64,000 nucleotides of DNA from Sphingomonas sp. AP4-R1 (lineage in GTDB: Bacteria; Pseudomonadota; Alphaproteobacteria; Sphingomonadales; Sphingomonadaceae): contig NZ_CP053346.1 of assembly GCF_013113735.1 (NCBI RefSeq), positions 4,788,001 to 4,852,000 on the forward strand, given 5' to 3'. The position numbers and the translations under genes are program-made. This document shows positions 49,665-59,476 of this stretch, piece by piece; the stretch's first letter is position 1; the number at the start of each line of letters is the position of its first letter. Below the pieces are notes generated by a model. The model was not told where the DNA came from and made no database searches. It saw only the letters and a program-made list of their open reading frames with translations.

Positions 49665-51049
49665 GTGGTACTTGCGATGAAAAATCGTGGTACTTTTGGG
49701 GAGACCAGAGTGCTCACCGATGCAAAGGTCCGCGCGGCCAAGCCGCGCCCGAAATCTTATAAACTCACCGACGCCAACCGTCTGTTCCTGCTGGTCAGCC
49801 CCAGCGGCGGCAAGCTGTGGCGCTGGAACTACTATTTTTTCGGCAAGCAGAAGAGCATGTCTTTCGGCGCCTATCCGCGCGTCTCGCTGGCGGATGCGCG
49901 GTCAAAACGCGACGAGGCCCAGCAGCAATTGCTGGAGGGCCACGACCCCGCGCTCGCCAAGAAACTCGCGATCGCCCGGGTGCGCCAAGCCGCCCAGCAG
50001 ACGTTCGAGGCCATCGCCCGCGAGTGGCATGAGAACGGAAAGTCGCAATGGGCCGTCGTCCATCAGAACGACATCATCCGCAGTCTCGAGCGCGACGTCT
50101 CCCCGCTATCGGCGCCATCCCGATCGCCCAGCTCACCCCGCCCCTGATCATGGCGGTGCTGCGGGAGGTCGAAAGCCGCGGCGCGATCGAGACCGCCAAG
50201 CGCATCCGGCAGCGCATCTCGGCCGTCTTCATCTACGGCATCGCAGAGGGCATCGTGACGAGCGATCCCGCCGAGAAGCTGGGTGCGGCGCTCAAGCCCC
50301 TGCGCAAGGGTCGCCAGCCCGCCATCACCGAGCTCAAACCCCTGCAGAAGATGATCATCGCCGCAGAGGAGGATTATGCCCGGCCGCTCACCCGACTGGC
50401 GCTGCGCCTGCTTGCCCTGACCGCCGTCCGCCCCAACGAGCTGCGCGGTGCCGAGTGGGCCGAATTCGAGGATCTGAACGGCCGCGAGCCGCTCTGGCGG
50501 ATTCCCGCGACCCGAATGAAAGGGGATCTCGATCGCAAGGAGGAGATCAAGGGCGACCATCTCGTCCCGCTCACGCCGCAGGCGATCGCTGTGCTGCGGG
50601 CGCTCTGGCCCCTGTCCGGCGATGGTCGCCTCGTCTTCCCCAGCAACCGCCACCTGCATCGGCCCATGAGCGAGAATGCGATCGGCTATCTCCTCAACCG
50701 CGCCGGCTATCACGGTCACCACGTGCCACAGGGTTTCCGGGCCGCTTTCTCCACCATCATGAATGAATGGGCGGAGCGCCACGGCAAGGATCATGACCGC
50801 AAGGTGATCGACCTGATGCTGGCGCACGTACCCAAGGAGAAGGTCGAGGGCGCCTATAATCGCGCGGCGTTCATGCCACGTCGACGCGAACTGGCGATCA
50901 TTTGGGCCGACATGCTCAGCGAATGCTTACCCCACCCCGTCATCCTGCTGGATCGCCCGGCCAAAGCGACTGCGTCCTCCTCGCGGCGTCGTGCTATCGC
51001 CCCTGTGGATGAAGATTTCCGTTTTCCGTCGCGACGACGCGCAGCATAG
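49665..51049 (+). pseudogene. Tyrosine integrase (DUF4102/P4 type), frameshifted
   Basis: Two overlapping frames make one integrase. The first part (49665 to about 50097) has the DUF4102 N-domain (VLTDAKVRAAKPRPKSYKL, then MSFGAYPRVSLADARSKRD). The sequence continues in the next frame from about 50104 as AIGAIPIAQLTPPL through the catalytic domain to 51049. One missing base near GTCTCCCC at 50096-50103 explains the break. Box II reads VPQGFR where the usual His (PHGFR/PHGWR) is Gln. Arg in TAVRPNELRG, a His in LAHVPKEKV and Tyr in EGAYNRAAF remain. It is therefore probably inactive, unless the frameshift is a sequencing error. Confidence 0.82.
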
Positions 51050-51060
51050 GAGCGTTCATT

Positions 51061-51290
51061 GTGCTGCTCGTGGTTGCGGAAAAGCTAGACTGCAACGTGA
51101 TCGAGGCGTTCGACGGGAACACCGCGCTCTCAAACGAGGCGCCGAATGCGGACCTTCTTATTACCGACGTCGGTCTTCCCGTAAGACTGAAGGGGCGCCA
51201 CGACGCCACTCAGCCTGAAGGCGGACTTCCGCATGCTGTTCATCAGGAGCATCGCATTGGGCGCGCAAGGACGTAGAGATTTCAAAGCTT
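51061..51290 (+). pseudogene. Remnant of a response-regulator receiver domain
   Basis: Residues read VIEAFDGNTAL then NADLLITDVGLP (Asp of the phosphoacceptor region), the middle of a CheY-like receiver. About 40 bases later the recognisable LSLKADFRMLFIR-like strand continues only in another frame, so at least one frameshift has occurred. The DDE acidic triad at the start is missing (LLVVAEKLDCN). It lies just after the broken integrase. Confidence 0.6.
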
Positions 51291-51404
51291 CACCGGCGAT
51301 AACGACCCAGTAGCGGACGTTCGGAGGCGCGTGCTCAATTCCGAACTTCCGACATTCATTGGTGCGATCATCATAACCAGCTGACCGTGTCTCTGCGCTC
51401 AAGC

Positions 51405-52313
51405 CTACGCTGCTGTGACCCGCTGTCGCGCCGCCTCCACGTCGCGCACCGGTGGCTGGCCGAACAGGCGGCGATATTCGCGCGTGAACTGGGGCACGCT
51501 TTCGTAGCCGACGGCATAGGCCGCGTTGCTGGCGTGCGCGCTTTCGGCCAGCATCATGCGCCGCGCCTCGATCAGCCGCAGTTGCTTCTGGAATTGCAAC
51601 GGCGAGAGCGAGGTAACCGCGCGGAAATGGTGGTGGAAGGTCGAAACGCTCATGCCCGCGATCCGGGCAAGATTCTCGACCGGCTGCGCCACAGCATAAT
51701 CGGCGCGGATCGCATCTACCGCGCGCCCGATACGCCGCGCGTGGCTGTCCGGAAAGCCGAGATGGCGGATAGCAGGGCCGTGCCGACCGGCGAGTAGCCA
51801 GTAATGCATCTCGCGCACCAGCGCCGCCTGCAGCATCGGGATCGAGGCGGGTCGATCCAGCAGACGCACCATCCGGAGCGCGGTATCGGCGACCTCCCCG
51901 TCGGTCGGCTGGAGCGTCAGCGGCGCGCCGTCATCGACCGACACCGCCTTCATCTCGGTCGACAGCTCCGCGATCAGCGCGGGATCGAGATAGAGCGCGA
52001 AGGAGAGATAAGGAACGATCCGGCTTGCGCGGCTGATCTGGCTCACGGTCGGCACGTCGGCGGTGATCAACATCGAATCGCCGCCGCTGAAGGCAAGAGT
52101 CCGGCTACCCATCGTCACCTCCTTAGTGCCCTGCACGACGAGGCAGATGAGCGGGCGCTGGATACCGTATTGCAACTCCCCGATGCTCGTCGTGCGAACG
52201 AGGTTCATCCCCGAAATCGGTACGCGGGCGATGCCGAGTGGATCTGCATGCACCTCGGCGTAACGTCGGATCGCGTCGAGGAGGGGCTGGGGCATGGCCG
52301 CCTTGTACCGCAT
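51405..52313 (-). CDS. AraC-family transcriptional regulator
   Basis: A 302-residue regulator with an N-terminal AraC_N cupin-like domain (about 30-170, ICLVVQGTKEVTMGSRTLAFSGGDSMLI) and two C-terminal helix-turn-helix motifs (about 205-295; LARIAGMSVSTFHHHFRAVTSLSPLQFQKQLRL, then SNAAYAVGYESVPQFTREYRRLFG). This subfamily often controls divergently transcribed redox/detoxification genes, here the DJ-1-like gene at 52452. The start may be 52313 or Met7 (52295). Confidence 0.92.
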   Translation of the reverse strand: MRYKAAMPQPLLDAIRRYAEVHADPLGIARVPISGMNLVRTTSIGELQYGIQRPLICLVVQGTKEVTMGSRTLAFSGGDSMLITADVPTVSQISRASRIVPYLSFALYLDPALIAELSTEMKAVSVDDGAPLTLQPTDGEVADTALRMVRLLDRPASIPMLQAALVREMHYWLLAGRHGPAIRHLGFPDSHARRIGRAVDAIRADYAVAQPVENLARIAGMSVSTFHHHFRAVTSLSPLQFQKQLRLIEARRMMLAESAHASNAAYAVGYESVPQFTREYRRLFGQPPVRDVEAARQRVTAA

Positions 52314-52451
52314 CCCCGGCGCGGACTGAAGGCGATCCAGAGGATTAGGCAAGAGCTCGCCAGCTTCGGGCAACCGTCGCCGCCCCTTCCCGGCCATATC
52401 GGTCGGGCCGGACGAGGAGAGGCCTCGCCGCGGTCTTGAAGGAGACGAAGC

Positions 52452-53147
52452 ATGAGCAAGATCCTGATCGTCCTGTCCGCCGCCGACACCTGGACCCGCG
52501 CGGACGGCTCCAAATATGCAAGTGGTGTCTGGGCCGAGGAATTCGTGGTGATGGATGAGACGTTCGTCGCCGCCGGCTGCAGCGTCGATATTGCCACGCC
52601 GCGCGGCGTGGCGCCGACGATCGACCCGCACTCGATGAACCCCGCTGTCGTCGGGCAGGAGAATGTCGATCATTTCCGCGCCTATCTCGACAGCATCGCC
52701 GACCGGCTGGCGCGGCCGCTGGTGCTCGCCGATGTCGTCACCGCCGATTATGACGCGGTGGTGATCCCCGGCGGCCACGGCCCGGTCGAGGATCTCTACA
52801 AGGACGCCGACATGGGCCGCGTGCTGGTCGATGCGCAGGCGTCCGACACGATCATCGCGCCGGTCTGCCACGGCCAGGCCGCCCTGCTCGCGGCAAAGGA
52901 TGCCGACGGCAAGTGGCTGTTCGCCGGGCGCCGCATGACCGCGTTTAGCGACGAGGAGGAAGTGGAACTGGGCACCGCCGACAATGCGCCGTGGCTGCTC
53001 GCCGATACGCTGCGCAAATCGGGCGCGGCTTATGAGAAGGGTCCGAACTGGAGCGCTTACGTCGTCACCGACGGCAATTTGCTCAGCGGGCAGAATCCGG
53101 CGTCGAGCGCACCGCTCGCCGATGCCGTGCTCGCCGCGCTGCGCTGA
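52452..53147 (+). CDS. DJ-1/PfpI-type glutamine amidotransferase-like protein
   Basis: A 231-residue Hsp31-like member of the DJ-1/PfpI superfamily. It opens SKILIVLSAADTWTRADGSKYASGVWAEEF and has the nucleophile elbow APVCHGQAALL (Cys near residue 138) with His next to it, and a conserved Glu near residue 20-30. Such proteins act as glyoxalase III, deglycases or chaperones against reactive carbonyls. It is followed 58 bases later by a small monooxygenase. Confidence 0.88.
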   Translation: MSKILIVLSAADTWTRADGSKYASGVWAEEFVVMDETFVAAGCSVDIATPRGVAPTIDPHSMNPAVVGQENVDHFRAYLDSIADRLARPLVLADVVTADYDAVVIPGGHGPVEDLYKDADMGRVLVDAQASDTIIAPVCHGQAALLAAKDADGKWLFAGRRMTAFSDEEEVELGTADNAPWLLADTLRKSGAAYEKGPNWSAYVVTDGNLLSGQNPASSAPLADAVLAALR

Positions 53148-53205
53148 TCGCACCTGTGCGGGGCCGCGCGGTTCGCCGCCGACCCCGCCGAACGGGAGAG
53201 TTTCG

Positions 53206-53631
53206 ATGAACGATGCCAGCCCCAAACATTGCGGCGTGCGGATGACCGGCGAAGACGGCGCCGATGGCCCCAAAGCCTTCTCGATCCTGATCGAGGCGAA
53301 GCCCGGCCGCGAGGAGGAGGTGATCAGGATGCTCGCCGCGATTCGGGCGGCCGTCGAGGACGAGCCCGCGACGGGACCGTGGTACGCCTACCGCCTGTCC
53401 GAAACGCAGTTCGCGATCTTCGAGGCGTTCCCGGACATCGCCGGGCGTGACGCGCATGTCGCCGGCCGGGGCGGCGACATCTTTCGCGACGCTGAGCGCA
53501 TGAACCGCCTCCTCGCACAAGCAGCGCACGTGCAGAAGGTCGACGTCCTTTTCGTCAAGCAGGTGTTCGCGGGTGACGCGGCCGCCGTCAGCCAAGCTAT
53601 AAATGCAGTCTCTGAAGGCGTCACAGTATAG
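53206..53631 (+). CDS. Putative quinol monooxygenase (ABM domain)
   Basis: A 141-residue protein with an antibiotic-biosynthesis-monooxygenase fold: KAFSILIEAKPGREEEVIRML, then WYAYRLSETQFAIFEAFPDIAGRDAHVAG (conserved dimer strand and His), as in YgiN. These cofactor-free dimers act on quinols or similar aromatics. AACGGGAGAG before the ATG supports the start. With the AraC and DJ-1 genes it forms a small electrophile/quinone response unit. Confidence 0.78.
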   Translation: MNDASPKHCGVRMTGEDGADGPKAFSILIEAKPGREEEVIRMLAAIRAAVEDEPATGPWYAYRLSETQFAIFEAFPDIAGRDAHVAGRGGDIFRDAERMNRLLAQAAHVQKVDVLFVKQVFAGDAAAVSQAINAVSEGVTV

Positions 53632-53744
53632 GCCTCGTGCCGGCGCCGATTTTCCTGCTAATCGCTTTTATCAGCTCGTTCGTCGAAAGAGCGGCGGCGA
53701 GTGATCGAAATACATGTTCGGAGCATCGCAGCCGAGATGATGCC

Positions 53745-54896
53745 ATGAAAGACAGCCGTGCGAGAGCACAAGCGTCCGCGGCCCTCAGCCTTCTCGCCGT
53801 GAGCATGTTGACCAATCCCGCCGGCGTATTGGGCGCGACGACACCGGTGATCGTCACCGCTCTCGTCGCGGAACTCGGCCAGACCCTGCGTAGCGCGAAC
53901 ATGCTCGTCGCGATCGAATTTGTGACGATGACGCTCGCGATCATGGCCGCGCCGCTTTTGCTGGGCCGGATCGGTGGCCGGGTTCTCGCCATCGCTTCCT
54001 GGATGCTGATGCTGGCCGGGCAGTTGGGCACGATTCTCAATATCCCTGTCGCCCTGGCGGTTGCGCGCGGCGCGACTGGCCTTGGCGAAGGTGCCCTTTA
54101 TGGCCTCGCGCTTGCCGTGCTCGGTCGAAGCACCAAACCGGATCGAGCCTTTGGCGTCGTCGTATTTGCAAATCAGGTTGTAACCGCCGTTCTTCTGGCT
54201 CTCGCCGGCTGGGCACATCAACATGATCCGCGCTCCGGAATTTTACAGCTCATAACCGCCTTTCAGTTGGTCACCGGCTTTTTCATCCTGGCCATCGACC
54301 GGCAAAGGGTGAGCTCGCGCGAGCCAACGCCAGGATCGCTCGGCGGCCTGCTTGTCATTGCGCCGGCACTCCTCGCCATATTCCTCTTCGCCATCGCGTT
54401 CGGCACAATTTGGCCCCTGGCCGCGTCGATCGGTGAGATCAGAAATGTGCCGACCGGCGAGATCAATGCCGCGCTTGCGGTGGCAGGAATAGGGGGCATT
54501 GCTGGAGCGGCCGCAGCCGTTGCCCTCGGAAACCGCGCTGGCAGGACCATTCCCTTACTGACGGGATCCGTGGCGATGGCGATCGCTCTAGTAGGGGTGG
54601 TCGTCGGGCCGTTGGCGATCGCTGCTCCAGCGGTCCTCTTTCTCTGGTCGTTCCTCGTCCCCTATTATCTGGGAACCGTCGCGATGATGGACGGCGGCGC
54701 CCGGTTCATGGGGATCGCTGGCGCCATGCTGCCTTCCGGCATCGCCGCCGGGCAGTTTTTCGCAAGTTGTATGTCCGGAACGATCCCCAGTACCTTGGGG
54801 ATCTGCGCGGCGATGCTGCAGGTCGCCTCCGCGATCGCTCTTTCGTTCTACCTGTGGATGTCCAAAAGCGACCGTCGCAATCGCGTTGGCCGTTGA
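53745..54896 (+). CDS. MFS transporter, drug/arabinose-efflux type
   Basis: A 383-residue permease with about 12 helices (SALSLLAVSML and later segments). It resembles the YdhP/AraJ group of efflux proteins. The loop after helix 2, GRIGGRVLAIASWM, corresponds to motif A. The start at 53745 (MKDSRARAQAS) is chosen because the upstream part of the open frame lacks helix-like sequence. No cargo is evident. Codon use is a little less GC-rich than the core genes. Confidence 0.85.
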   Translation: MKDSRARAQASAALSLLAVSMLTNPAGVLGATTPVIVTALVAELGQTLRSANMLVAIEFVTMTLAIMAAPLLLGRIGGRVLAIASWMLMLAGQLGTILNIPVALAVARGATGLGEGALYGLALAVLGRSTKPDRAFGVVVFANQVVTAVLLALAGWAHQHDPRSGILQLITAFQLVTGFFILAIDRQRVSSREPTPGSLGGLLVIAPALLAIFLFAIAFGTIWPLAASIGEIRNVPTGEINAALAVAGIGGIAGAAAAVALGNRAGRTIPLLTGSVAMAIALVGVVVGPLAIAAPAVLFLWSFLVPYYLGTVAMMDGGARFMGIAGAMLPSGIAAGQFFASCMSGTIPSTLGICAAMLQVASAIALSFYLWMSKSDRRNRVGR

Positions 54897-54910
54897 AGCC
54901 GGAGCGATCC

Positions 54911-54957
54911 GAAACCGGACGTCGAACAGCGCTTGGCAGTCATCTGAAACCGGACGT
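54911..54957. repeat. Short direct repeat GAAACCGGACGT
   Basis: GAAACCGGACGT occurs at 54911-54922 and again at 54946-54957, just after the MFS stop codon. It may be a remnant of a mobile or dispersed element. Confidence 0.6.
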
Positions 54958-55006
54958 TGGTTCATCCTGCTGCGGTCGGCTCGCCCCGATGATAGAAGGA
55001 CGACCG

Positions 55007-55309
55007 ATGGCGGCCTCGATCGATTTTGAGCGGGAGCAACGAGGCGTTGCGATCAGAATGGCAGCAGCGCTTTGTGTCACCATTTTCGCAGCAGCCGCGC
55101 GCCTGCATTGGGGCGCGAGCACGCCTCGCCCTTTGTCGGATCGCCTGATGATCACGGCGGGAGCGGACATGGTGGTTGTGGGTTGGTTGGCAGCGGCGAT
55201 CGGAAATGTCGCCCGGCTGCGCTTCTTCTCCGTCACCGATATAGCCGGCAGTGGCTCCGCCACCGCCACTACGGAGGTAAGTCGCGCGAACGCGCCTACG
55301 AAGCCCTGA
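55007..55309 (+). pseudogene. Truncated MAPEG-like membrane protein
   Basis: A 100-residue open frame with two membrane segments (RMAAALCVTIFAAAARLHWG and MITAGADMVVVGWLAAAIGN) followed by NVARLRFFSVTDIAGSGSA. The latter matches the conserved RFFSPxDIxGSG motif of MAPEG-family (membrane-associated eicosanoid/glutathione metabolism) proteins. Normal members then run on through QNTLEQ and two more helices; here the frame ends after 20 further residues with no clear continuation, so the gene is probably decayed. Confidence 0.55.
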
Positions 55310-55412
55310 GCTGTCCGATTTTGGGGAAGACGGCTAGTCTGCTCTGCAGCAGTGACGGCTTTAGCGAAGGGTCCGCTTTGGTGAGAGGAAAGGGCATCGG
55401 CTGCTCCTTGGG

Positions 55413-55907
55413 GTGGCCATCAGTCGGTCCCTTTACGGAGCAGCAATTCTTTTGTTGCTGATTAACGGCATGACTCAGCTCAGAAAGGCCTACTGGCGGC
55501 GCCAGCGTGAATCCGAACGCGCGGCGCTACGAAGTGGCGCAGCGGGCGCTTCATTTCCATGCGCGGCGGAACGCTTTGCGACGAAGCGGCTCAACCTACG
55601 TCCAACGGAGATCTGGGAAGACGAGATAGATGCGATGCGCGGTGAGCGGCGCTACGAGATTCGGCAACGTCGAGAGGGGGATCGCCGCGCTTTCGAGCGT
55701 TTAGACACGGCCAAATTCGATATATTGGTCGTCTGCGTGTGGACCATCGGGGAGGCGCGAGGGGTTGTGCATCTCAAGTTCGAGTGCAAGCTCCTGACGG
55801 CGCAAGCCATTGCAAGAGCCGGAACGGCCAAACTGAACGCGTTGCTATCGGCTGCGCCTACACGATTGAGCGGTAAGGCCATGTCTTTACGCCGAAATCA
55901 CGTCTAG
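55413..55907 (+). CDS. Hypothetical protein, doubtful
   Basis: A 164-residue frame: a short hydrophobic start (SLYGAAILLLLINGM) and then basic, charged sequence with RRYEIRQRREGDRRAFERL. I recognise no family. The codon use is less GC-biased than its neighbours, and no good ribosome-binding site is seen. The hydrophobic beginning could be the last remnant of the MAPEG-like gene's C-terminal half. Confidence 0.3.
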   Translation: MAISRSLYGAAILLLLINGMTQLRKAYWRRQRESERAALRSGAAGASFPCAAERFATKRLNLRPTEIWEDEIDAMRGERRYEIRQRREGDRRAFERLDTAKFDILVVCVWTIGEARGVVHLKFECKLLTAQAIARAGTAKLNALLSAAPTRLSGKAMSLRRNHV

Positions 55908-56147
55908 ATATTCACGGCCAAGATAGGCGCGATCAGACGAGCTGCTTTTCGACAAGAGGACCCACAAGTGGACGTTCAGGCCGCCCTCTTCGCTCCCGAA
56001 AACCAAACATTGGTTCAGAGAGCAGCGCCGTCACCCGTCGCCCTGCCACCGACCTGTCGTAGGGCTAATCTTGAAGGCAGGTCGCAATAGGGATGACGCA
56101 AACGGGGATGCGTTGCCATCGAGGCTTCCACAGTCAATGAAGGGGGG

Positions 56148-56474
56148 ATGACGAACGCCCAAGCCCCCGACCGCGCGCTCGAAGCGAAAATCGCCCTGGA
56201 CCCGCGGTATGTCGCACTGGTTCGCGACCGGACGCGTTTCTCCTGGTTGCTGACCGCTATTACCGTTGTTGTGTATAGCAGTTTCATCTCGCTGATCGCG
56301 TTCGACAAACCGTTTATGGCCAGGCCCATCGCCGGCGGCACAACCACCATCGCGGTCGCGCTGGGCGCGGCGATGTTGATCGGTACCATCGCGATCTGCG
56401 CGGTCTATGTCCGGCGCGCCAACGGCGAATATGACGCGCGTTTTGCCGCTTTGCTGACGGAGCTGACAGCATGA
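56148..56474 (+). CDS. DUF485 inner-membrane protein
   Basis: A 108-residue protein with two membrane helices ([21 protein letters not shown] and [26 protein letters not shown]) and the family opening [21 protein letters not shown]485 proteins (E. coli YjcH) are encoded just before the acetate permease ActP and are thought to assist it. The stop overlaps the actP start codon (ATGA). Confidence 0.92.
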   Translation: MTNAQAPDRALEAKIALDPRYVALVRDRTRFSWLLTAITVVVYSSFISLIAFDKPFMARPIAGGTTTIAVALGAAMLIGTIAICAVYVRRANGEYDARFAALLTELTA

Positions 56475-58174
56475 CGCGCCGGCTCCTGGCGATGGCAGGC
56501 ATGGTCGCGCTGCTGGGCTGGGCGACCGGGGCGAATGCGGAGATAACAGGCGCGATCACCAGGCAGCCGACCAACTGGACCGCGATCGCGATGTTCGCCG
56601 GCTTCGTCGCCATCACGCTCTGGATCACGGGCGTGGCGGCGCGAAGGACGCGCACCGTCTCCGATTTCTACACCGGCGGCGGGATCACCGGGTTCCAGAA
56701 CGGCCTTGCCATGGCCGGAGACTATTGCTCGGCGGCGTCATTCCTCGGCATCACCTCGCAGATCTTCAACGACGGCTATGACGGGCTGATCTACGCGATC
56801 GGCTTTCTGGTCGGCTGGCCGATCGTCCTGTTCCTCGTCGCCGAGAAACTACGCAACCTCGGTCGCTTCACCTTCGCCGATGTCGCCTCCTACCGATTCC
56901 TGCAGGGGCCGGTTCGCGGCTTCTCCGCAATCAGCACGCTGCTGGTCGTTTCCTTCTACCTCATCGCGCAGATGGTTGGTGCGGGCCAGCTTATCCAACT
57001 GCTGTTTGGCTTGCCCTATCTCTATGCGATCGTCGTCGTCGGCGGGCTGATGATGGTCTATGTCCTGTTCGGGGGCATGCGCGCGACCTCTTGGGTGCAG
57101 ATCATTAAAGCAGTGATGCTGCTGTGCGGCGCGACAGCGATGGTTTTCGGCGTGATGGCGCATGTCGGCTTCTCGTTCGAAGCGTTGTTCGCGCACGCCG
57201 TCGCCGTCAAAACGCAGGTCGCGCTGGATAGTGGGCTCTCGCCTGCGGATGCGGCTACCAAGGGCCGCGCGATCATGGGGCCGGGCGGCTTCATCAAGGA
57301 TCCGATCTCGGCCCTTTCATTCGGCTTCGCGTTGATGCTCGGCACCGCAGGCCTGCCCCATATCCTCATGCGCTTCTTCACCGTCCCGGATGCCCGTGAG
57401 GCGCGCAAGTCTATCCTGTGGGCGACGATCTGGATCGGCTATTTCTATGCTCTCACGTTCATCCTCGGCTTTGGCGCGATCGTGATGATCTCGTTCAATC
57501 CCGATTATGTGGATGCTGGCGGCCTGCTGCGCGGTGGTAACAACATGGCCGTGATGCATCTGGCCCACGCTATCGGCGGCAACCTGTTTCTCGGCTTCAT
57601 CTCTGCGGTGGCGTTCGCCACGATCCTGGCCGTGGTTGCAGGGCTGACATTGTCCGCCGCGTCGGCAATCTCACACGACATCTATGCGAGCGTGCTCCAA
57701 AAAGGCGCCGCCGCCCCTCAAAAGGAACTGCGCGTGTCGCGTATCACTACGGTGCTGCTCGGCATCGCGGCGATCGTACTGGGTATCGTGTTCGAGAAGC
57801 AAAACGTGGCCTTCATGGTCAGCCTGGCCTTCGCGCTCGCCGCGTCGGGCAATTTTCCGGTGCTGGTGATGTCACTCCTGTGGAAAGGATGCACAACCAG
57901 GGGCGCGGCGTGGGGCGGTGGGATCGGCTTGCTGAGCGCTTTCATTCTCACCGTTTTGTCGCCGGTCATCTGGATCGCGGTGCTTCATTTCGATCACGCG
58001 ATTTTCCCCTACAGTTCGCCCGCTCTCTTCTCGGTGCCGGCCGCATTCCTTGCCATCTGGCTGATTTCGCGTCTCGACCAGTCTCCCCGCGCGGCAATCG
58101 ACAAGGCAGCATATCCTGAACAGCGACTGCGCTCCGAAACCGGCATCGGCGTGCATAGCGCTGCGGCACACTAA
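56471..58174 (+). CDS. actP: Cation/acetate symporter ActP
   Basis: A 567-residue sodium:solute symporter (SSF) for acetate, glycolate and similar short acids. A signal-like first helix is followed by about 13 membrane segments. The family core is clear: [32 protein letters not shown] (helix 1-2), [14 protein letters not shown], and [24 protein letters not shown]. The sodium-binding helix region with [16 protein letters not shown] is intact. Coupled to the DUF485 gene. Confidence 0.95.
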   Translation: MTRRLLAMAGMVALLGWATGANAEITGAITRQPTNWTAIAMFAGFVAITLWITGVAARRTRTVSDFYTGGGITGFQNGLAMAGDYCSAASFLGITSQIFNDGYDGLIYAIGFLVGWPIVLFLVAEKLRNLGRFTFADVASYRFLQGPVRGFSAISTLLVVSFYLIAQMVGAGQLIQLLFGLPYLYAIVVVGGLMMVYVLFGGMRATSWVQIIKAVMLLCGATAMVFGVMAHVGFSFEALFAHAVAVKTQVALDSGLSPADAATKGRAIMGPGGFIKDPISALSFGFALMLGTAGLPHILMRFFTVPDAREARKSILWATIWIGYFYALTFILGFGAIVMISFNPDYVDAGGLLRGGNNMAVMHLAHAIGGNLFLGFISAVAFATILAVVAGLTLSAASAISHDIYASVLQKGAAAPQKELRVSRITTVLLGIAAIVLGIVFEKQNVAFMVSLAFALAASGNFPVLVMSLLWKGCTTRGAAWGGGIGLLSAFILTVLSPVIWIAVLHFDHAIFPYSSPALFSVPAAFLAIWLISRLDQSPRAAIDKAAYPEQRLRSETGIGVHSAAAH

Positions 58175-58239
58175 GTCGGGTCCCGTATCGCGCCTTTCGA
58201 TCGCTGGAGCGCCGCGCCGGGGGCCCCAGAAACAGATAT

Positions 58240-58515
58240 TCAGTCGCGCTCGGCCATCTCCGAAAGGGAACGCTCGTGCAGTTGGCTTGTGCGGCCAATT
58301 GTATTCTCGTCCCGCGGAGCTCTCGCAATGATGGCCTGCGCTGCTCGCAGGCGGGCCTTCCATGTTTTCACGGACGGATGGGCGGCGGCGAGACCGGCGA
58401 GCCGCCCTTCGATCTGGGCGGCCTCACGCTTTGCAGCTTCAAGTTCGGCGGCCGTCGGCGGTGGCTGTATATTGGCGCGCATGTGTGCGCCGGTGCGTCC
58501 CTTACTCTTGCTCAT
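58240..58515 (-). CDS. Small helical protein of unknown function
   Basis: A 91-residue frame with a coherent amphipathic helix pair (AAELEAAKREAAQIEGRLAGLAAAHPSVKTWKARLRAAQAIIARA, about 21-65) after a basic N-terminus. It may be real, but no family is recognised and there is no close homologue I can name. It converges on actP. Confidence 0.45.
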   Translation of the reverse strand: MSKSKGRTGAHMRANIQPPPTAAELEAAKREAAQIEGRLAGLAAAHPSVKTWKARLRAAQAIIARAPRDENTIGRTSQLHERSLSEMAERD

Positions 58516-58807
58516 CGATCGCCAAATGGTCTGAGAAGATGGCGCGGGTCAATGCCATGGCCCTCCTCGCCTCAGAGACCGCCAGACCCAGTTATGGACG
58601 CTCAGCGTCGCCCAAGGGCTTACCAAAAGCGGACTTTCATTAAGGTGCCTGCGACTGCGCAGCACGCGTCGGCTGGCACCGGCGCCGCGACTCACGGACA
58701 GTCTGCCGATCGCAATATCCCGTCGGTATCCAAGCTCCGCCTGAGATGACGAACGCCCCCCTTCGGCGCGAGCATAAGGACAAGATTGCGGCGCCCTTTC
58801 CGCGCAT

Positions 58808-59476
58808 TTATCGCGCGCGATCTTCCAACAGCTTGCCAGCACAGAGTCCTGATGGCTGCCATACCTGCGTCAGCGTGGTCGGCGGAAGGCCACGATCGTG
58901 GAGGATGAGCGCGAAACCGTTTCTTGGGCTCTTGCCCACCGCCATGAGGAGCATCGGGGCGCCAGCCCTGATCATCTGACTATTGCCCGGCCCACGTCCG
59001 ATCTGGGCGCCGTCAGGCGTTTCCAGACAGGTATCGCCGCTGATGGCATAAAATGCCTCTGGACCCGAATGAACATGTAAGGGGGCCGTCATGCCCGGGG
59101 TAAAGACGGAGCGAAGATATTCGGCCGCGTAGCTTGAGGCGGGCGCGATCGGAAGCGGGCCGATCTTGGCAACATGATCGCCCCATCGCGCGCGCCAGTT
59201 CACGTCGGCGATGGTGAAAAGCCAGTAGGAGCCGAAAGCCTCGACCACGGCGCCTGTCGCGGTGGCTGCCCGTTCGGCCATTTCCTTCGAAGGAAATCGG
59301 TCCAGGTGCCAGTAGATCTCTCCTGCGGGCAAATCCGGCAGCTCTTTATGGCTCAGCAGGCACGCGGCACCAGCGCCCTCTTCCGTCCCGCATGGCCGCG
59401 TCGTCGCCTGAGCCTGCCCGGCGGAGGGCGTGGCCAAAACCAAGAACGCCGCCGCAAGAAGGATCTTCGTTTTCAT
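58808..59476 (-). CDS. Secreted cupin-domain protein
   Basis: A 222-residue protein with a signal peptide (1-23, ending AQA). The C-terminal part is a cupin (about 115-180): APLHVHSGPEAFYAISGDTCLET contains two His and one Glu of the metal site (HVHxxxEAF). The Cys residues near 29 and 39 may be disulfide bonded. Its start overlaps the FGE-like gene's stop by four bases, so they are co-translated. The function is unknown. Confidence 0.82.
   Translation of the reverse strand: MKTKILLAAAFLVLATPSAGQAQATTRPCGTEEGAGAACLLSHKELPDLPAGEIYWHLDRFPSKEMAERAATATGAVVEAFGSYWLFTIADVNWRARWGDHVAKIGPLPIAPASSYAAEYLRSVFTPGMTAPLHVHSGPEAFYAISGDTCLETPDGAQIGRGPGNSQMIRAGAPMLLMAVGKSPRNGFALILHDRGLPPTTLTQVWQPSGLCAGKLLEDRAR

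Noticed and set aside
55652..55882. A 76-residue open frame on the minus strand
   Set aside because: Antisense to an already doubtful frame, with no recognisable feature.
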